64,000 nt of DNA from Bacteroidota bacterium. GTDB taxonomy: Bacteria; Bacteroidota; Bacteroidia; Chitinophagales; Chitinophagaceae. Below are positions 26,933 to 35,885 of the stretch, piece by piece. The translations under genes and the position numbers were made by a program. The notes below the pieces were generated by a model. The model ran no database searches, was not told the DNA's origin, and saw nothing but the letters and a program-made list of their open reading frames with translations. The DNA is taken from contig JAFAFR010000058.1 in NCBI GenBank assembly GCA_023423405.1, forward strand, positions 124,001 to 188,000, written 5' to 3'. How positions within the stretch are numbered: position 1 is the first letter of the stretch; each line of letters starts with the position of its first letter.

Positions 26933-27733
26933 ATGAAAAAAATCTTATTCGCAGCAGCTTCTGCTGCCGTTCTGATGCTGGGGTCCTGTAAAAAAGACAA
27001 AGACGTGGAACCAGCCCCCGGTGGAAACGGAAACGGCAATGGAAACGGGAACGGGAATGTGGGCAAACAACTGGTGAAGCTCACCAAAACGGAAGACGGT
27101 GTGGTTACCGTGTACAACCTCGGCTACACCACGCAGAAAAAACTGGAGTCCATCATCAGCACCAACGGCGTGGAGAAAACCACCTTCACCTACGACGACA
27201 AAGGCAACCTCACAAAGGTGGACCAGGCAGATGCGGAATTCCATAACATCTATACCTATGCGTACAACGCCAATAACCAGCCAGCCACAGGCAGTTTCAA
27301 AAGCTGGCAGAAAACCGCCGGTGAGCCCGACGAGCTCATTGAAGACGACGAGTTGACGTACACGATCACGGGCAACCAGGTAAGCGCCATCAAAACAAAA
27401 TTCGGACTGGCAGAAGGCCTGGAAGTGGTGTTTAAGCTGAGCTATGCCAACGGTAACCTGAGTTCCGTGGAAAAAGAAGGCGCCGGCGCCTATAAGGCGG
27501 AATTCACTTACGGAACCCATAAACCAGTGTTTCCCATCGTAACTCCGTGGGTGTTAGATCATGCCGGTTTCTCCCTGCAGTACGGCGCTAAAAATGAAAT
27601 ACGTTCTGCCCATTTCGATTTTGCAGGATCTGAACTTGACTACAGCATCGATACCGATTATACGTTTGATGCTAATGGTTATATCCTCACATCTACCGAT
27701 GGAACAGCCAGCATGGTGTTCACCTATCAATAA
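26933..27733 (+). CDS. hypothetical lipoprotein with Gly-Asn repeat linker
   Basis: A 266-residue lipoprotein with a signal peptide ending LMLGSCKKDK. After the cysteine comes a linker of six Gly-Asn pairs encoded by six hexanucleotide units (27023-27058). The body has repeating strand-turn elements (FTYDDKGNLTKVD, YAYNANNQP, LSYANGNLSSVEKEG, YTFDANGYILTSTDG) similar to the YD-like or DUF4595 repeats of Bacteroidota lipoproteins. I choose the ATG at 26933 over the TTG at 26927. Function is unknown; it is probably surface- or periplasm-exposed. Confidence 0.75.
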   Translation: MKKILFAAASAAVLMLGSCKKDKDVEPAPGGNGNGNGNGNGNVGKQLVKLTKTEDGVVTVYNLGYTTQKKLESIISTNGVEKTTFTYDDKGNLTKVDQADAEFHNIYTYAYNANNQPATGSFKSWQKTAGEPDELIEDDELTYTITGNQVSAIKTKFGLAEGLEVVFKLSYANGNLSSVEKEGAGAYKAEFTYGTHKPVFPIVTPWVLDHAGFSLQYGAKNEIRSAHFDFAGSELDYSIDTDYTFDANGYILTSTDGTASMVFTYQ

Positions 27734-27837
27734 GGCATTGGCTAAAATTTAACAGCGTCTGTCCCGGCACATTAACAAATCCTTGCCGGATGCAGGGAAT
27801 CAAATCCAGTATTTTCGATTCATAAGTTGGTGACAAC

Positions 27838-28803
27838 ATGAAGCGAAAATCACTGGATTTTTTTGGCACCCTCAAGTCATTGATTCTGCCTGAGAACCAG
27901 GACAGGCCTGCCCGGGAGCCCGATAACAACGCCATCCTGGCCGAGATCCTGGAATGTTTCGACCGTTCCTGCAAAAAGGAATCCGTAGGCGGATCGCTGT
28001 TGTTCAACATGCATTTCCTGGTGGTGCTGCATCCCGCTGTTTATGTGGAAAGGCTGGCATCTTTTCCCATTATCGTTAAAGAAGCAGTAAAAGGATTTTA
28101 TAAGAGATTGTCCGAGTACCGGAAACAGTACGATGAGATCAGTCCCGTTTCCATGCTCTGGCATTTCCGCTTTGGTGAAGGCGATTTTTTCCAGGGAGAA
28201 AAAATGGATCCATCTGATATCCAGGTGATCGGCATGCTGACGGGAGAGAAGGGATATGTGCCCACCGCTAACGGAAACAATACGGCACGGGTCACCATGA
28301 AAAGCCGCCGAACCAATGTATATGAAAAGATGGACATCAACCTGGAGTTGTTGCAGCAGGTTCATTTCATAGACAGCGGCAGTTTCACCGTCACTTATCA
28401 CCCCGATTTGAAGCTGCCTGCTGCTGCGGGTTCCCGGCAGCTTCGTTCTTTCGAAAGCGGCATTGCCCGCATATACTATTACCTGGCCGATAAGAACGAG
28501 GACGGTACCTATCTGATGAAGGACAGAGAAATGGTCATTGCGCGGAAGGACGAAGCCAACCAGGGTTACAGCAATTACCTGTTGATAGATTCAGGGTATG
28601 TATCCGATCCGCACGCCAGGATCAGGTGGAATGAACAGGCGGGAAATTTCCAGATCGCTTCACTCAGCCGTTTTGATACCAGGGTAAACGAAGTGCTGGT
28701 TCCCCGCAGCGAACCTGGTTCTCCGCAATGGGTGGAGCTGCCCAACGACAGCCAGATAATGCTTAATGCCAGTGTTACGCTCCAGTTCTCGGCAATAAAT
28801 TAA
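27838..28803 (+). CDS. FHA-like domain protein (FhaA-like layout), first gene of kinase/peptidoglycan operon
   Basis: A 321-residue cytosolic protein without signal or membrane segments. Residues about 25-180 form a domain whose opening (NMHFLVVLHPAVYVERLASFP) recalls the N-terminal domain of actinobacterial FhaA, where a similar LxxNxYxxxLxxxDxExL segment occurs; this resemblance is by eye only. Residues about 205-320 look like an FHA fold: KDREMVIARKDEANQGYSNYLLIDSGYVSDPHARIRWNEQAGNFQIASLSRFDTRVNEV. Here VIARK replaces the usual IGR and SDPHA gives the SxxH phosphothreonine-binding motif. It would bind phosphothreonine partners of the kinase two genes downstream. Five bases separate it from the PP2C gene. 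The FHA call is moderate and the N-terminal comparison weak. Confidence 0.65.
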   Translation: MKRKSLDFFGTLKSLILPENQDRPAREPDNNAILAEILECFDRSCKKESVGGSLLFNMHFLVVLHPAVYVERLASFPIIVKEAVKGFYKRLSEYRKQYDEISPVSMLWHFRFGEGDFFQGEKMDPSDIQVIGMLTGEKGYVPTANGNNTARVTMKSRRTNVYEKMDINLELLQQVHFIDSGSFTVTYHPDLKLPAAAGSRQLRSFESGIARIYYYLADKNEDGTYLMKDREMVIARKDEANQGYSNYLLIDSGYVSDPHARIRWNEQAGNFQIASLSRFDTRVNEVLVPRSEPGSPQWVELPNDSQIMLNASVTLQFSAIN

Positions 28804-28808
28804 ACCGG

Positions 28809-30119
28809 ATGAGCCAACTGCTGATCAGCGGTAGCACCCACACCGGTATGCACCGCAAAGAAAACGAAGACGCCTTCATCTGCCGCCCCATCTGGGAGCG
28901 CGGCGCCGTGCTGCTGGCCGTTATCGACGGCGTGGGCGGATACGCGGGCGGGGCGCGGGCCGCCATGCTGGCCAGGGAAAGCATTGAGCAATACATGGAG
29001 AAGCCTAGCGGTGATGTGCAAACGATGTTGAAGGAAGCCGTGGTCTTTGCCAATAACCGCATTTTCGAAGAACGGGCGCTGTCGCCGGCATTTTCCGATA
29101 TGTGTTGCGTACTGACGGTTGTGGTTGCCGATCCCGCGCAGCAATTATTGTACTATGCACATGTGGGAGATGCGCGGCTGTACAAGTATGCATCCAATCG
29201 CTTAAAAAAAATAACCCGTGATCATTCATTGGTAGGCATGCAGGAAGATGCCGGTGAGATCAGCGAAGAACGGGCTATGCAGCACCCGCAGCGGCATATG
29301 ATCCTGCGGGAAGTGGGCTCCGCCCTGCACCGCGTAGACGATCCTGGTTTCCTGGAAGCCGGCGTGGAATCTTTTCATGCGGGTGACCAGTTGCTGCTGT
29401 GCAGCGATGGCTTGTCCGATATGCTGGGCTCTTTTGAGCTCAGTGCCGTACTGCAGCAGCCTTCGGCGCCCGGGCCTAAAGTGGAGAAACTGATCCGTAT
29501 GGCAAACGAGGCGGGAGGGCACGATAATATTACCGTGGTGCTGGCGAAATTCCCGGTGATACAGGGACTATCGCGGAAAACACAGTCGACAAAACCTGTT
29601 CAGCAGCAGGAAAAACCTGCGGCGCCTGCTCCAAAACCGCGTCGCAAATCTTCCCGGCAACAGGTGTTTTATGTGTTGGTGCCCGTGCTGGTATTGCTGG
29701 TAGCGAGCGGCTGGATGTATTTTGCCGGCAGCAAAAACAAAGGCCAGGTAGAAAACAGCGCGACGGCAAATCCTTTCCGTGATACAGTTGCAGCCTTACC
29801 GCCGGCAGGCAATGATGCCGTTGTAAGAACCGATACGGTATACCTCCGGCACAGCCTGGACTGGACAGGCTGGAAAAAATTGCGCGACAGCCTTCCCGGC
29901 GAGATCCTGCTGGTGCCGGCATCGGATTCCAAAGGCCATTTTGCAGCCATCGATCTGAACAGGAGCGAAGGAACGCCGGCGGATACACTTGAGCTGAAAG
30001 ACCTGCGCTTCCGGGGCATCGACACCGGGGTGCATACGCGCCTCAATATTTATCTCCGGTTAAACAATACAGCATTTGATTCGGTCCGGTATCCCGTAAC
30101 CCTTTCCATCAAAAAATAA
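28809..30119 (+). CDS. PP2C-family Ser/Thr phosphatase with transmembrane segment
   Basis: A 436-residue phosphatase. The catalytic domain (about 1-245) has all PP2C motifs: RKENEDAF, VIDGVGGYAGG (metal Asp40), HVGDARLY, CSDGLSDML (Asp200) and GGHDNITVVL (Asp239). A basic Pro/Lys linker leads to one transmembrane helix (about 284-306), then a roughly 130-residue exported domain of unknown type. The layout (cytosolic PP2C, helix, ectodomain) is that of mycobacterial PstP. It should dephosphorylate the kinase encoded next and its FHA partners. It starts 5 bases after one gene and ends 2 bases before the kinase. Confidence 0.92.
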   Translation: MSQLLISGSTHTGMHRKENEDAFICRPIWERGAVLLAVIDGVGGYAGGARAAMLARESIEQYMEKPSGDVQTMLKEAVVFANNRIFEERALSPAFSDMCCVLTVVVADPAQQLLYYAHVGDARLYKYASNRLKKITRDHSLVGMQEDAGEISEERAMQHPQRHMILREVGSALHRVDDPGFLEAGVESFHAGDQLLLCSDGLSDMLGSFELSAVLQQPSAPGPKVEKLIRMANEAGGHDNITVVLAKFPVIQGLSRKTQSTKPVQQQEKPAAPAPKPRRKSSRQQVFYVLVPVLVLLVASGWMYFAGSKNKGQVENSATANPFRDTVAALPPAGNDAVVRTDTVYLRHSLDWTGWKKLRDSLPGEILLVPASDSKGHFAAIDLNRSEGTPADTLELKDLRFRGIDTGVHTRLNIYLRLNNTAFDSVRYPVTLSIKK

Positions 30120-30121
30120 TT

Positions 30122-31876
30122 ATGGCTGCCACCGCTTCTTTCAACCAGTATTTCCCCGGTTACGAGATCCTTGGAGAGCTCGGAAGGGGCAATGCACGTG
30201 TGCTGAAAGTGCGTCACCGCCAGTGCGGAGACTACCGGGCCATCAAACATTTCGCTTTTAATACGGATGCGGAAACCCTGCAGCGTTTTCAGCGTGAATC
30301 GGAGATCATGACCGCCATCCAGCATCCGCATGTGGTAAAAGTGCACGAAGTGCAACTCGAAGCAGAGCTTCCTTATATCGTGATGGAACTGGTGGAAGGT
30401 GGCGATTTGCGTAAGCGCCTGAAACAGGAAGGCGTGCCCGACCTGCAGGAACTGATCCGCATGGCAGGCCAGTTGGTGGAAGCGCTGGAATACATCCACG
30501 CCAGGGAAGTGGTGCACCGCGACATCAAGCCCGAGAACATTATGTACCGCAGGCTTGCGGGAGGCGAATGGCAGTACCTGCTCACCGATTTTGGCATTGC
30601 GAAACTGCGCGAGCAAAGCCATACGCTCACCGGGTCTTCTTTGCTGACCTATGAATACGCGAGCCCGGAACAATTCACCGATTCGCGCCGGGTGGAAGCA
30701 GCTACCGACTATTATTCGTTGGGTGTTGTGTTGTTTGAATGCATCACGGGAAGAGTGCCTTTTGAATATGAAGAAGGTAATCTCCTGTTGCACATTAACC
30801 GCGTGATCAGTCACCCGGTTGACCTGTTCCAGCTTCCGCCGGCGCTGCCGCCCAGTCTTCATAAACTGCTGCAGGGCCTGTTGCAGAAAAGAGCCAATGA
30901 GCGCCTGGCAGATCCGTCGCAGATCAGGCTGTTGCTGCAGGCTGCTTCCCGGGAGCTGCGTCAAACCACTATTCCCGCGGCTGCGCCTGTGCCCCAGCGA
31001 AAAACCCTGCCGGCGAATAACCGGTTGAACAGGTATGGCTACGAAACCATATTGCCTTCGCTGGCGAGCGTAAAGGGCACGGTGCAAATGATCTTACCGG
31101 CACGTCACCGTTCGGCCTTCTTCCCGTTTTTTGTATTGCTGCTGCTGATGGTCACCGCGCTTGGCGCCTACCTGGTTTGGGGAAGCATTTTCAGAGGCTT
31201 TCCCATTACTGAAAAATTTGTTAATACAGGTGCTTCTGCTGAAGGCACACAAAATAAAGCAAGCGTCCGTACCGTTCCGGTATCCCATAGCAATCCCGGT
31301 GTCCAGTATCCCGTCCATCCTGTAAAAGACCGTTTTTATTTTGACGATTTCTCGAAACCCGGCGACAGCGGATGGGAAAAAGGCGGCGACGCACAAAAAG
31401 ATTTTGTTTTCGAAAACGGCAAATACCTCATCAAAGGATATGACAGCAATTATACTTATCAATCTACCCAAAGGTTTGACATCAACACGGATAAGAACTG
31501 GAGCGTTACGGTAAACGCCAGCCGCCTCGGGGGCAGCGCTCCCGAAGGGTTCGGACTGAATTACCTGTCGAACCCCGACAAGGAATCTTACTTCGTGTTT
31601 TATATTTCTTCCGATGGCTATTATAAAATAGAAGCCAAGGAAAGAGATAGTGTTACAACCCTGGTGGATTGGACAAGAACCTATAATATTCATCCGGACA
31701 ATGCCATGAACATGCTGTCTGTTATCCGCCGGGGCGAAGCGCTGCAATTCTTCATCAATGATGTGAAAGAGGTCAGCCTTCCTTTCCAGGGAGCTTTCGG
31801 CAATGGCTTCGGCCTGCGGGTCGACGGTAACCAAACCGTGGCGTTCGATCAATTTATGCTGAAAGGTGAACAATAA
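30122..31876 (+). CDS. transmembrane Ser/Thr protein kinase with lectin-fold ectodomain
   Basis: A 584-residue Hanks-type kinase. The catalytic domain (about 10-270) keeps the glycine loop LGRGNARVLKV, Lys42, VVHRDIKPENIM (Asp134), LTDFGIAKL (Asp156) and the SPE motif, so it should be active. A juxtamembrane linker precedes one helix (about 331-355). The exported part (about 408-584) begins FYFDDFSKPGDSGW and contains FGLNYLSNPDKESYFVFYIS and LQFFINDVKEV, resembling a DUF1080/concanavalin-like sandwich that may bind glycan. Actinobacterial PknB has PASTA repeats in this place. Its last codons overlap the start of the SEDS-PBP gene by 11 bases. Confidence 0.92.
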   Translation: MAATASFNQYFPGYEILGELGRGNARVLKVRHRQCGDYRAIKHFAFNTDAETLQRFQRESEIMTAIQHPHVVKVHEVQLEAELPYIVMELVEGGDLRKRLKQEGVPDLQELIRMAGQLVEALEYIHAREVVHRDIKPENIMYRRLAGGEWQYLLTDFGIAKLREQSHTLTGSSLLTYEYASPEQFTDSRRVEAATDYYSLGVVLFECITGRVPFEYEEGNLLLHINRVISHPVDLFQLPPALPPSLHKLLQGLLQKRANERLADPSQIRLLLQAASRELRQTTIPAAAPVPQRKTLPANNRLNRYGYETILPSLASVKGTVQMILPARHRSAFFPFFVLLLLMVTALGAYLVWGSIFRGFPITEKFVNTGASAEGTQNKASVRTVPVSHSNPGVQYPVHPVKDRFYFDDFSKPGDSGWEKGGDAQKDFVFENGKYLIKGYDSNYTYQSTQRFDINTDKNWSVTVNASRLGGSAPEGFGLNYLSNPDKESYFVFYISSDGYYKIEAKERDSVTTLVDWTRTYNIHPDNAMNMLSVIRRGEALQFFINDVKEVSLPFQGAFGNGFGLRVDGNQTVAFDQFMLKGEQ

Positions 31877-34800
31877 GGACTCCTCTATTGACGGTCGCCG
31901 GCAGCCATCGCGCTGGTTGCTGCTGTGCCTGGCGGCATTGTTATTGCTGTTGGCATTTGTAAGGCTGGAGGCCGTACAGGAATCGCGGTTGTCGCAAGCC
32001 GAAATGGACCTGCAAAGCAGGACGGCCATTTTGCTTGCTCCCGGCCTGGACGGAGGATTGTTACTTCGGCTACTGGATGCCGGTAGTTACTGTGAAGATC
32101 CCGCCGATGCCCGTATGATCAGGGATTCGCTGGTGGCAAAGATCAACGGGAATGGGTCGCCGGTGAACCTGGGCGAGTTGAATAAAAAGAAGTGGCAGGT
32201 AAGAGCGCCCGTTTCCTGGCAGGGAAAAGCAGGGGGAACGGACTGGAAAGACAGGCTGGCTGCTGCGCGCAGCGGGCAGGGTTTTGACTCCCTGCTTTAC
32301 CGGAGCGAACTGGTGGTGCCAAAATCGTTGCCGTCCACGCTGGCGGTGGGCAAAGGTGCATGCACTGTTAGCGGCAGGGTGCAGGTGGATGGCCGCGATG
32401 CAGCCGGCGTGCTGGTTTCCCTCCAGGAACACAGGACCGGTGATCCCGAACAGGCGGAAGAAAAGATTTGGTACACAAGGACGGATAAGGAAGGCTCGTT
32501 TGCATTTACAGGACTGACCCGCGACAGCGGGTACAGTGTGCTGCCTTTAAAACCGGGGTATTCATTCGGAGGAAGACAGGGAACTGCCATGCTTCACGGC
32601 AACCGTTCCTTTGTCTTCTCCGGATCACCCCACCTGCTGCGGCTGATAGGGCCATCGGTCTTCACCCGGCTGAAAGAAGACAATGTATTACTGGTACGCA
32701 CACCCGAAACTTACCGCGCGAGGTACTGGCTGATCTTTGCAGTGCTGGCTGGTGGTTTTTTCCTGCTGCAGGCATGGCTCAGTTTCAGGAGGATCGCCAT
32801 CGATCCCTGGATACTGCCTTCGCTGATGATGTTATCGGGTGTATCGCTCCTGATGCTGCTCTGCATCCAGCAACCCCTTACAGATACATTGCTGGCGATG
32901 CAAACCATACAGGGCCTTGCTGCCGGGTTGCTGGGCTTTGCGATACTGGCAGGTGGCAGGCCGGGAAAATGGTATACCCGCTGGTGGTTCGATCCGTTGT
33001 TTAATTTCCGGAAGAAGGCCGTATTTGGATTGAAAGGATATAGCTGGCTGGCTGCGGCATTGGTGTTGGCCTGCATCACGCTTTTGTTTGGCAGCGGCCC
33101 CGAAGGCAGCGGTGTGAAAGTGAACCTGCAGGTGGGCGGATTGCTTTTTCAGCCGAGCGAGATCACAAAATACCTGCTGCTGGTTTTCATGGCCGCTTTT
33201 TTTGCTGCCAACGAAGACCATTTCCGGCAAATTTCGGATAGTCGTAACCGTTTCTTATTGGGAATTGGCATGATGGCGGGAACCGGTTTGCTGCTGGCCC
33301 TCTACCTTCTCATGGGTGATATGGGCCCCGCGCTGGTGGTTTGTTTCAGCTTCCTGGTGTTTTACAGTATTGCCCGCGGATACCTGGCCGATACGCTGTT
33401 GGCTGCTCTTGCATACGGATTGCTGCTCTGGTGGCAGCCTGCCTGGATAGCTACCCTGGCCGCTTTTGCTGCGGTGCTGGCGCTGATGATTTTTCGCGGC
33501 GCCGCCAGGTCCACCAAATGGTATGGATCCCTGGCTGTACTTGCCGAAGCGCCGGTGCTGGTGCTGGTGGTCATCGTCGCCTTTGTGTTTGGCGACCGTT
33601 TACCGGGCATAGGGCCGCGGCTGGCGGAAAGAAAAGCCATGTGGCTGCAGCCCTGGAACAACGACGTGTATGGCGGCGATCACCTGGCGCACGCTTACTG
33701 GACGCTCAGCTCCGGTGGCTGGCAGGGACAGGGCCTCGGAAAGGGTTTTCCCAACACCATGCCGGCCGCACATACCGACATGATCCTGCCCACCATTGGC
33801 GAAGAACTGGGTTGGGTGGGACTTTGTTTCATACTACTGCTGATGGCCTGGCTGCTCTACCGCGTATTGCTGGTGGCACGCCGCTCGGGCATACCCTTCT
33901 GTTTTTATCTCTGCGCCGGCATAGCGATCGCCACTGCTGTGCAGGTGTTGCTGATGGCAGGCGGCTCTATTGGACTGTTGCCGCTTACCGGCCTGGCCGT
34001 TCCGTTTTTGAGTTATGGAAAAATTTCGCTGATCGTGAACATTTGCGCCCTGGGACTGGTGGCCGCTGTTTCTTCGCAGGAAGGCCGGGCGGTTCAGCAG
34101 GCGCATATCCGGCAACGTTATGATGCCGTGCTGCTCGCTGCAATCGTGGGCATGGCTGCGGGCTTTGTGGTGATCGCAGTAAAACTGTTCACTGTGCAGG
34201 TAAAGGACCGCAACGATTTCCTGGTACGTCAAAGCCGCGTGGTGAACCGCAACGGGTTGCCCATTTACAGCTACAACCCACGGATCGACAAGCTGGCGGC
34301 TTTTCTCGCCGCAGGCGATATCAAAGACCGCAATGGGCTTTTGCTGGCAACCAGCTATACCACCTCGCTCCGCCGGCAAAGCGATTCTCTGAAAGTGGCC
34401 GGCGTAGACCCGCTTTCCCTGCAGCAGATCCTGCACCGCAAGTTGAAGAGAAGGTATCCGTTCGGGGCGGACCTGTTCTTCTGGACGGGTGATTACAATA
34501 CGCGCCTCTTCTGGGCGCAACAGAACGGTTATTTTGCGGAAGCCAGGCACCTCAGTGCTTTGCGGGGTTTTGAAACCAACCCTGTAAAGCAGGAGCACCG
34601 GGCTTTGCAATACCGCGCCGACCGCTTCACCCGGCCGGTGGAAAAAGCAGTTGAGCTTGTACGTTATGATTATACGGCGCTTGCGCCTTGTCTCCGCCAA
34701 CCCATCGATTCTTCGAACCCGGCTATTGCGGCCATCCTGAATAGTCCCAGGGATATCCGGCTAAGTGTGGATGCTTCATTGCAGAAGGAAATCCAGGATT

Positions 34801-35885
34801 CCCTGTCGCGTTCCGCTTTCAGGAGCAAACGCATTTCCGTGGTGGTGCTCGACGCCGCCAGCGGCGACCTCCTGGCCTCGGCCCTGCATCCCCTTCCCGA
34901 CCTGCAGCGACCGGAGTTGCTGCAATTGCCCGACAGGGAAAGAATCCGCATGGGTTTTCCGCTGACGGAGCGCGACCTTGGCATGACCTATGCCACGGCG
35001 CCGGGTTCCACCGCCAAGATCCTGACCGCCATGGCAGCGCTCAATAAACTGGGACTCGATGCCGCGGCGGAAAAATACCGCGATATTTCACGCAGCGAGA
35101 TCTTCCGCGACAACGCGCGCGAACAGGAGCCCTTCGTGCCGAAAGTCCCTTTCGTGGATATGCGGGAAGCCATCGTGCATTCCAGTAATATCTTTTTTAT
35201 CCGCATGGCCAATGAACACAACCTGGAAGACGAGATGGCCCAGCTCTACCTGGCTACGGGCATGCGGATCAACCAACTGGGCGGATTCGATTATGCCCCG
35301 CCGTTAGATGTTTCCAAACAGGAAGGCGCGCTTCAGCACTGGCATTCCACCACCCTGAACCACGACCGCCGCCTTTTCAACAATCCAGAAAATTTCGGGC
35401 GTAAGCGGCGTTACCTCAGCGAATTTTCAGGCCTGGCCTGGGGCCAGGGAACACTCACCGCAACGCCTGTTTCCATGGCACGCATGGCTTCGGCCATTGC
35501 GCTCGACGGCAATATGCGGGTTTCGCGCTACCTGCTGGAGATGCAGGGCCAGGCCAGCGAGGCAGGCGGAAGCGTGGCCCTGGCGCGCGACAGCAGCTAT
35601 GCCGGTTTGCTGCGGGCCTTCATGATCGAACAGTCGAACCCCGGTGGCCGTTCCAAAGTCCGCGGCCTGCAGGTTGCCGGTAAAACAGGCACGCCCGAGC
35701 GGATCGTCCGTGGCGAAAAAACCGCCGATGGCTGGTACGTGTTTTTTGCACCTGTGCCGGGGCAGCGCTCTGCAACGGTCACCTGTATACGCATAGAGGA
35801 AGGCCTCAGTTCCGCCAATGCGGTGCTGCTGGGCAATACCGTTGCACGGATCCTTGAAAAAAGAAATTATATCACCAGTTACTAA
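31866..35885 (+). CDS. single-chain SEDS (RodA/FtsW) - class B penicillin-binding protein fusion
   Basis: A 1339-residue protein joining two peptidoglycan synthases. Helix 1 is at about 17-36. A periplasmic segment follows, with a carboxypeptidase-regulatory-like beta domain (about 165-225, SGRVQVDGRDAAGVLVSLQE). The SEDS glycosyltransferase (about 280-750) has about ten helices, QPSEITKYL at 429 and the loop HTDMILPTIGEELGWVG, where Asp638 corresponds to the catalytic RodA aspartate. After one more helix (about 760-780) and a pedestal-like linker, the transpeptidase (about 950-1335) has SxxK (Ser1048, Lys1051), SxN (Ser1106-Asn1108) and KTG (1273-1275). Both enzymes therefore look intact. 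The start is a GTG inside the kinase gene end. The cognate pair is normally two proteins. Confidence 0.93.
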   Translation: MNNKDSSIDGRRQPSRWLLLCLAALLLLLAFVRLEAVQESRLSQAEMDLQSRTAILLAPGLDGGLLLRLLDAGSYCEDPADARMIRDSLVAKINGNGSPVNLGELNKKKWQVRAPVSWQGKAGGTDWKDRLAAARSGQGFDSLLYRSELVVPKSLPSTLAVGKGACTVSGRVQVDGRDAAGVLVSLQEHRTGDPEQAEEKIWYTRTDKEGSFAFTGLTRDSGYSVLPLKPGYSFGGRQGTAMLHGNRSFVFSGSPHLLRLIGPSVFTRLKEDNVLLVRTPETYRARYWLIFAVLAGGFFLLQAWLSFRRIAIDPWILPSLMMLSGVSLLMLLCIQQPLTDTLLAMQTIQGLAAGLLGFAILAGGRPGKWYTRWWFDPLFNFRKKAVFGLKGYSWLAAALVLACITLLFGSGPEGSGVKVNLQVGGLLFQPSEITKYLLLVFMAAFFAANEDHFRQISDSRNRFLLGIGMMAGTGLLLALYLLMGDMGPALVVCFSFLVFYSIARGYLADTLLAALAYGLLLWWQPAWIATLAAFAAVLALMIFRGAARSTKWYGSLAVLAEAPVLVLVVIVAFVFGDRLPGIGPRLAERKAMWLQPWNNDVYGGDHLAHAYWTLSSGGWQGQGLGKGFPNTMPAAHTDMILPTIGEELGWVGLCFILLLMAWLLYRVLLVARRSGIPFCFYLCAGIAIATAVQVLLMAGGSIGLLPLTGLAVPFLSYGKISLIVNICALGLVAAVSSQEGRAVQQAHIRQRYDAVLLAAIVGMAAGFVVIAVKLFTVQVKDRNDFLVRQSRVVNRNGLPIYSYNPRIDKLAAFLAAGDIKDRNGLLLATSYTTSLRRQSDSLKVAGVDPLSLQQILHRKLKRRYPFGADLFFWTGDYNTRLFWAQQNGYFAEARHLSALRGFETNPVKQEHRALQYRADRFTRPVEKAVELVRYDYTALAPCLRQPIDSSNPAIAAILNSPRDIRLSVDASLQKEIQDSLSRSAFRSKRISVVVLDAASGDLLASALHPLPDLQRPELLQLPDRERIRMGFPLTERDLGMTYATAPGSTAKILTAMAALNKLGLDAAAEKYRDISRSEIFRDNAREQEPFVPKVPFVDMREAIVHSSNIFFIRMANEHNLEDEMAQLYLATGMRINQLGGFDYAPPLDVSKQEGALQHWHSTTLNHDRRLFNNPENFGRKRRYLSEFSGLAWGQGTLTATPVSMARMASAIALDGNMRVSRYLLEMQGQASEAGGSVALARDSSYAGLLRAFMIEQSNPGGRSKVRGLQVAGKTGTPERIVRGEKTADGWYVFFAPVPGQRSATVTCIRIEEGLSSANAVLLGNTVARILEKRNYITSY

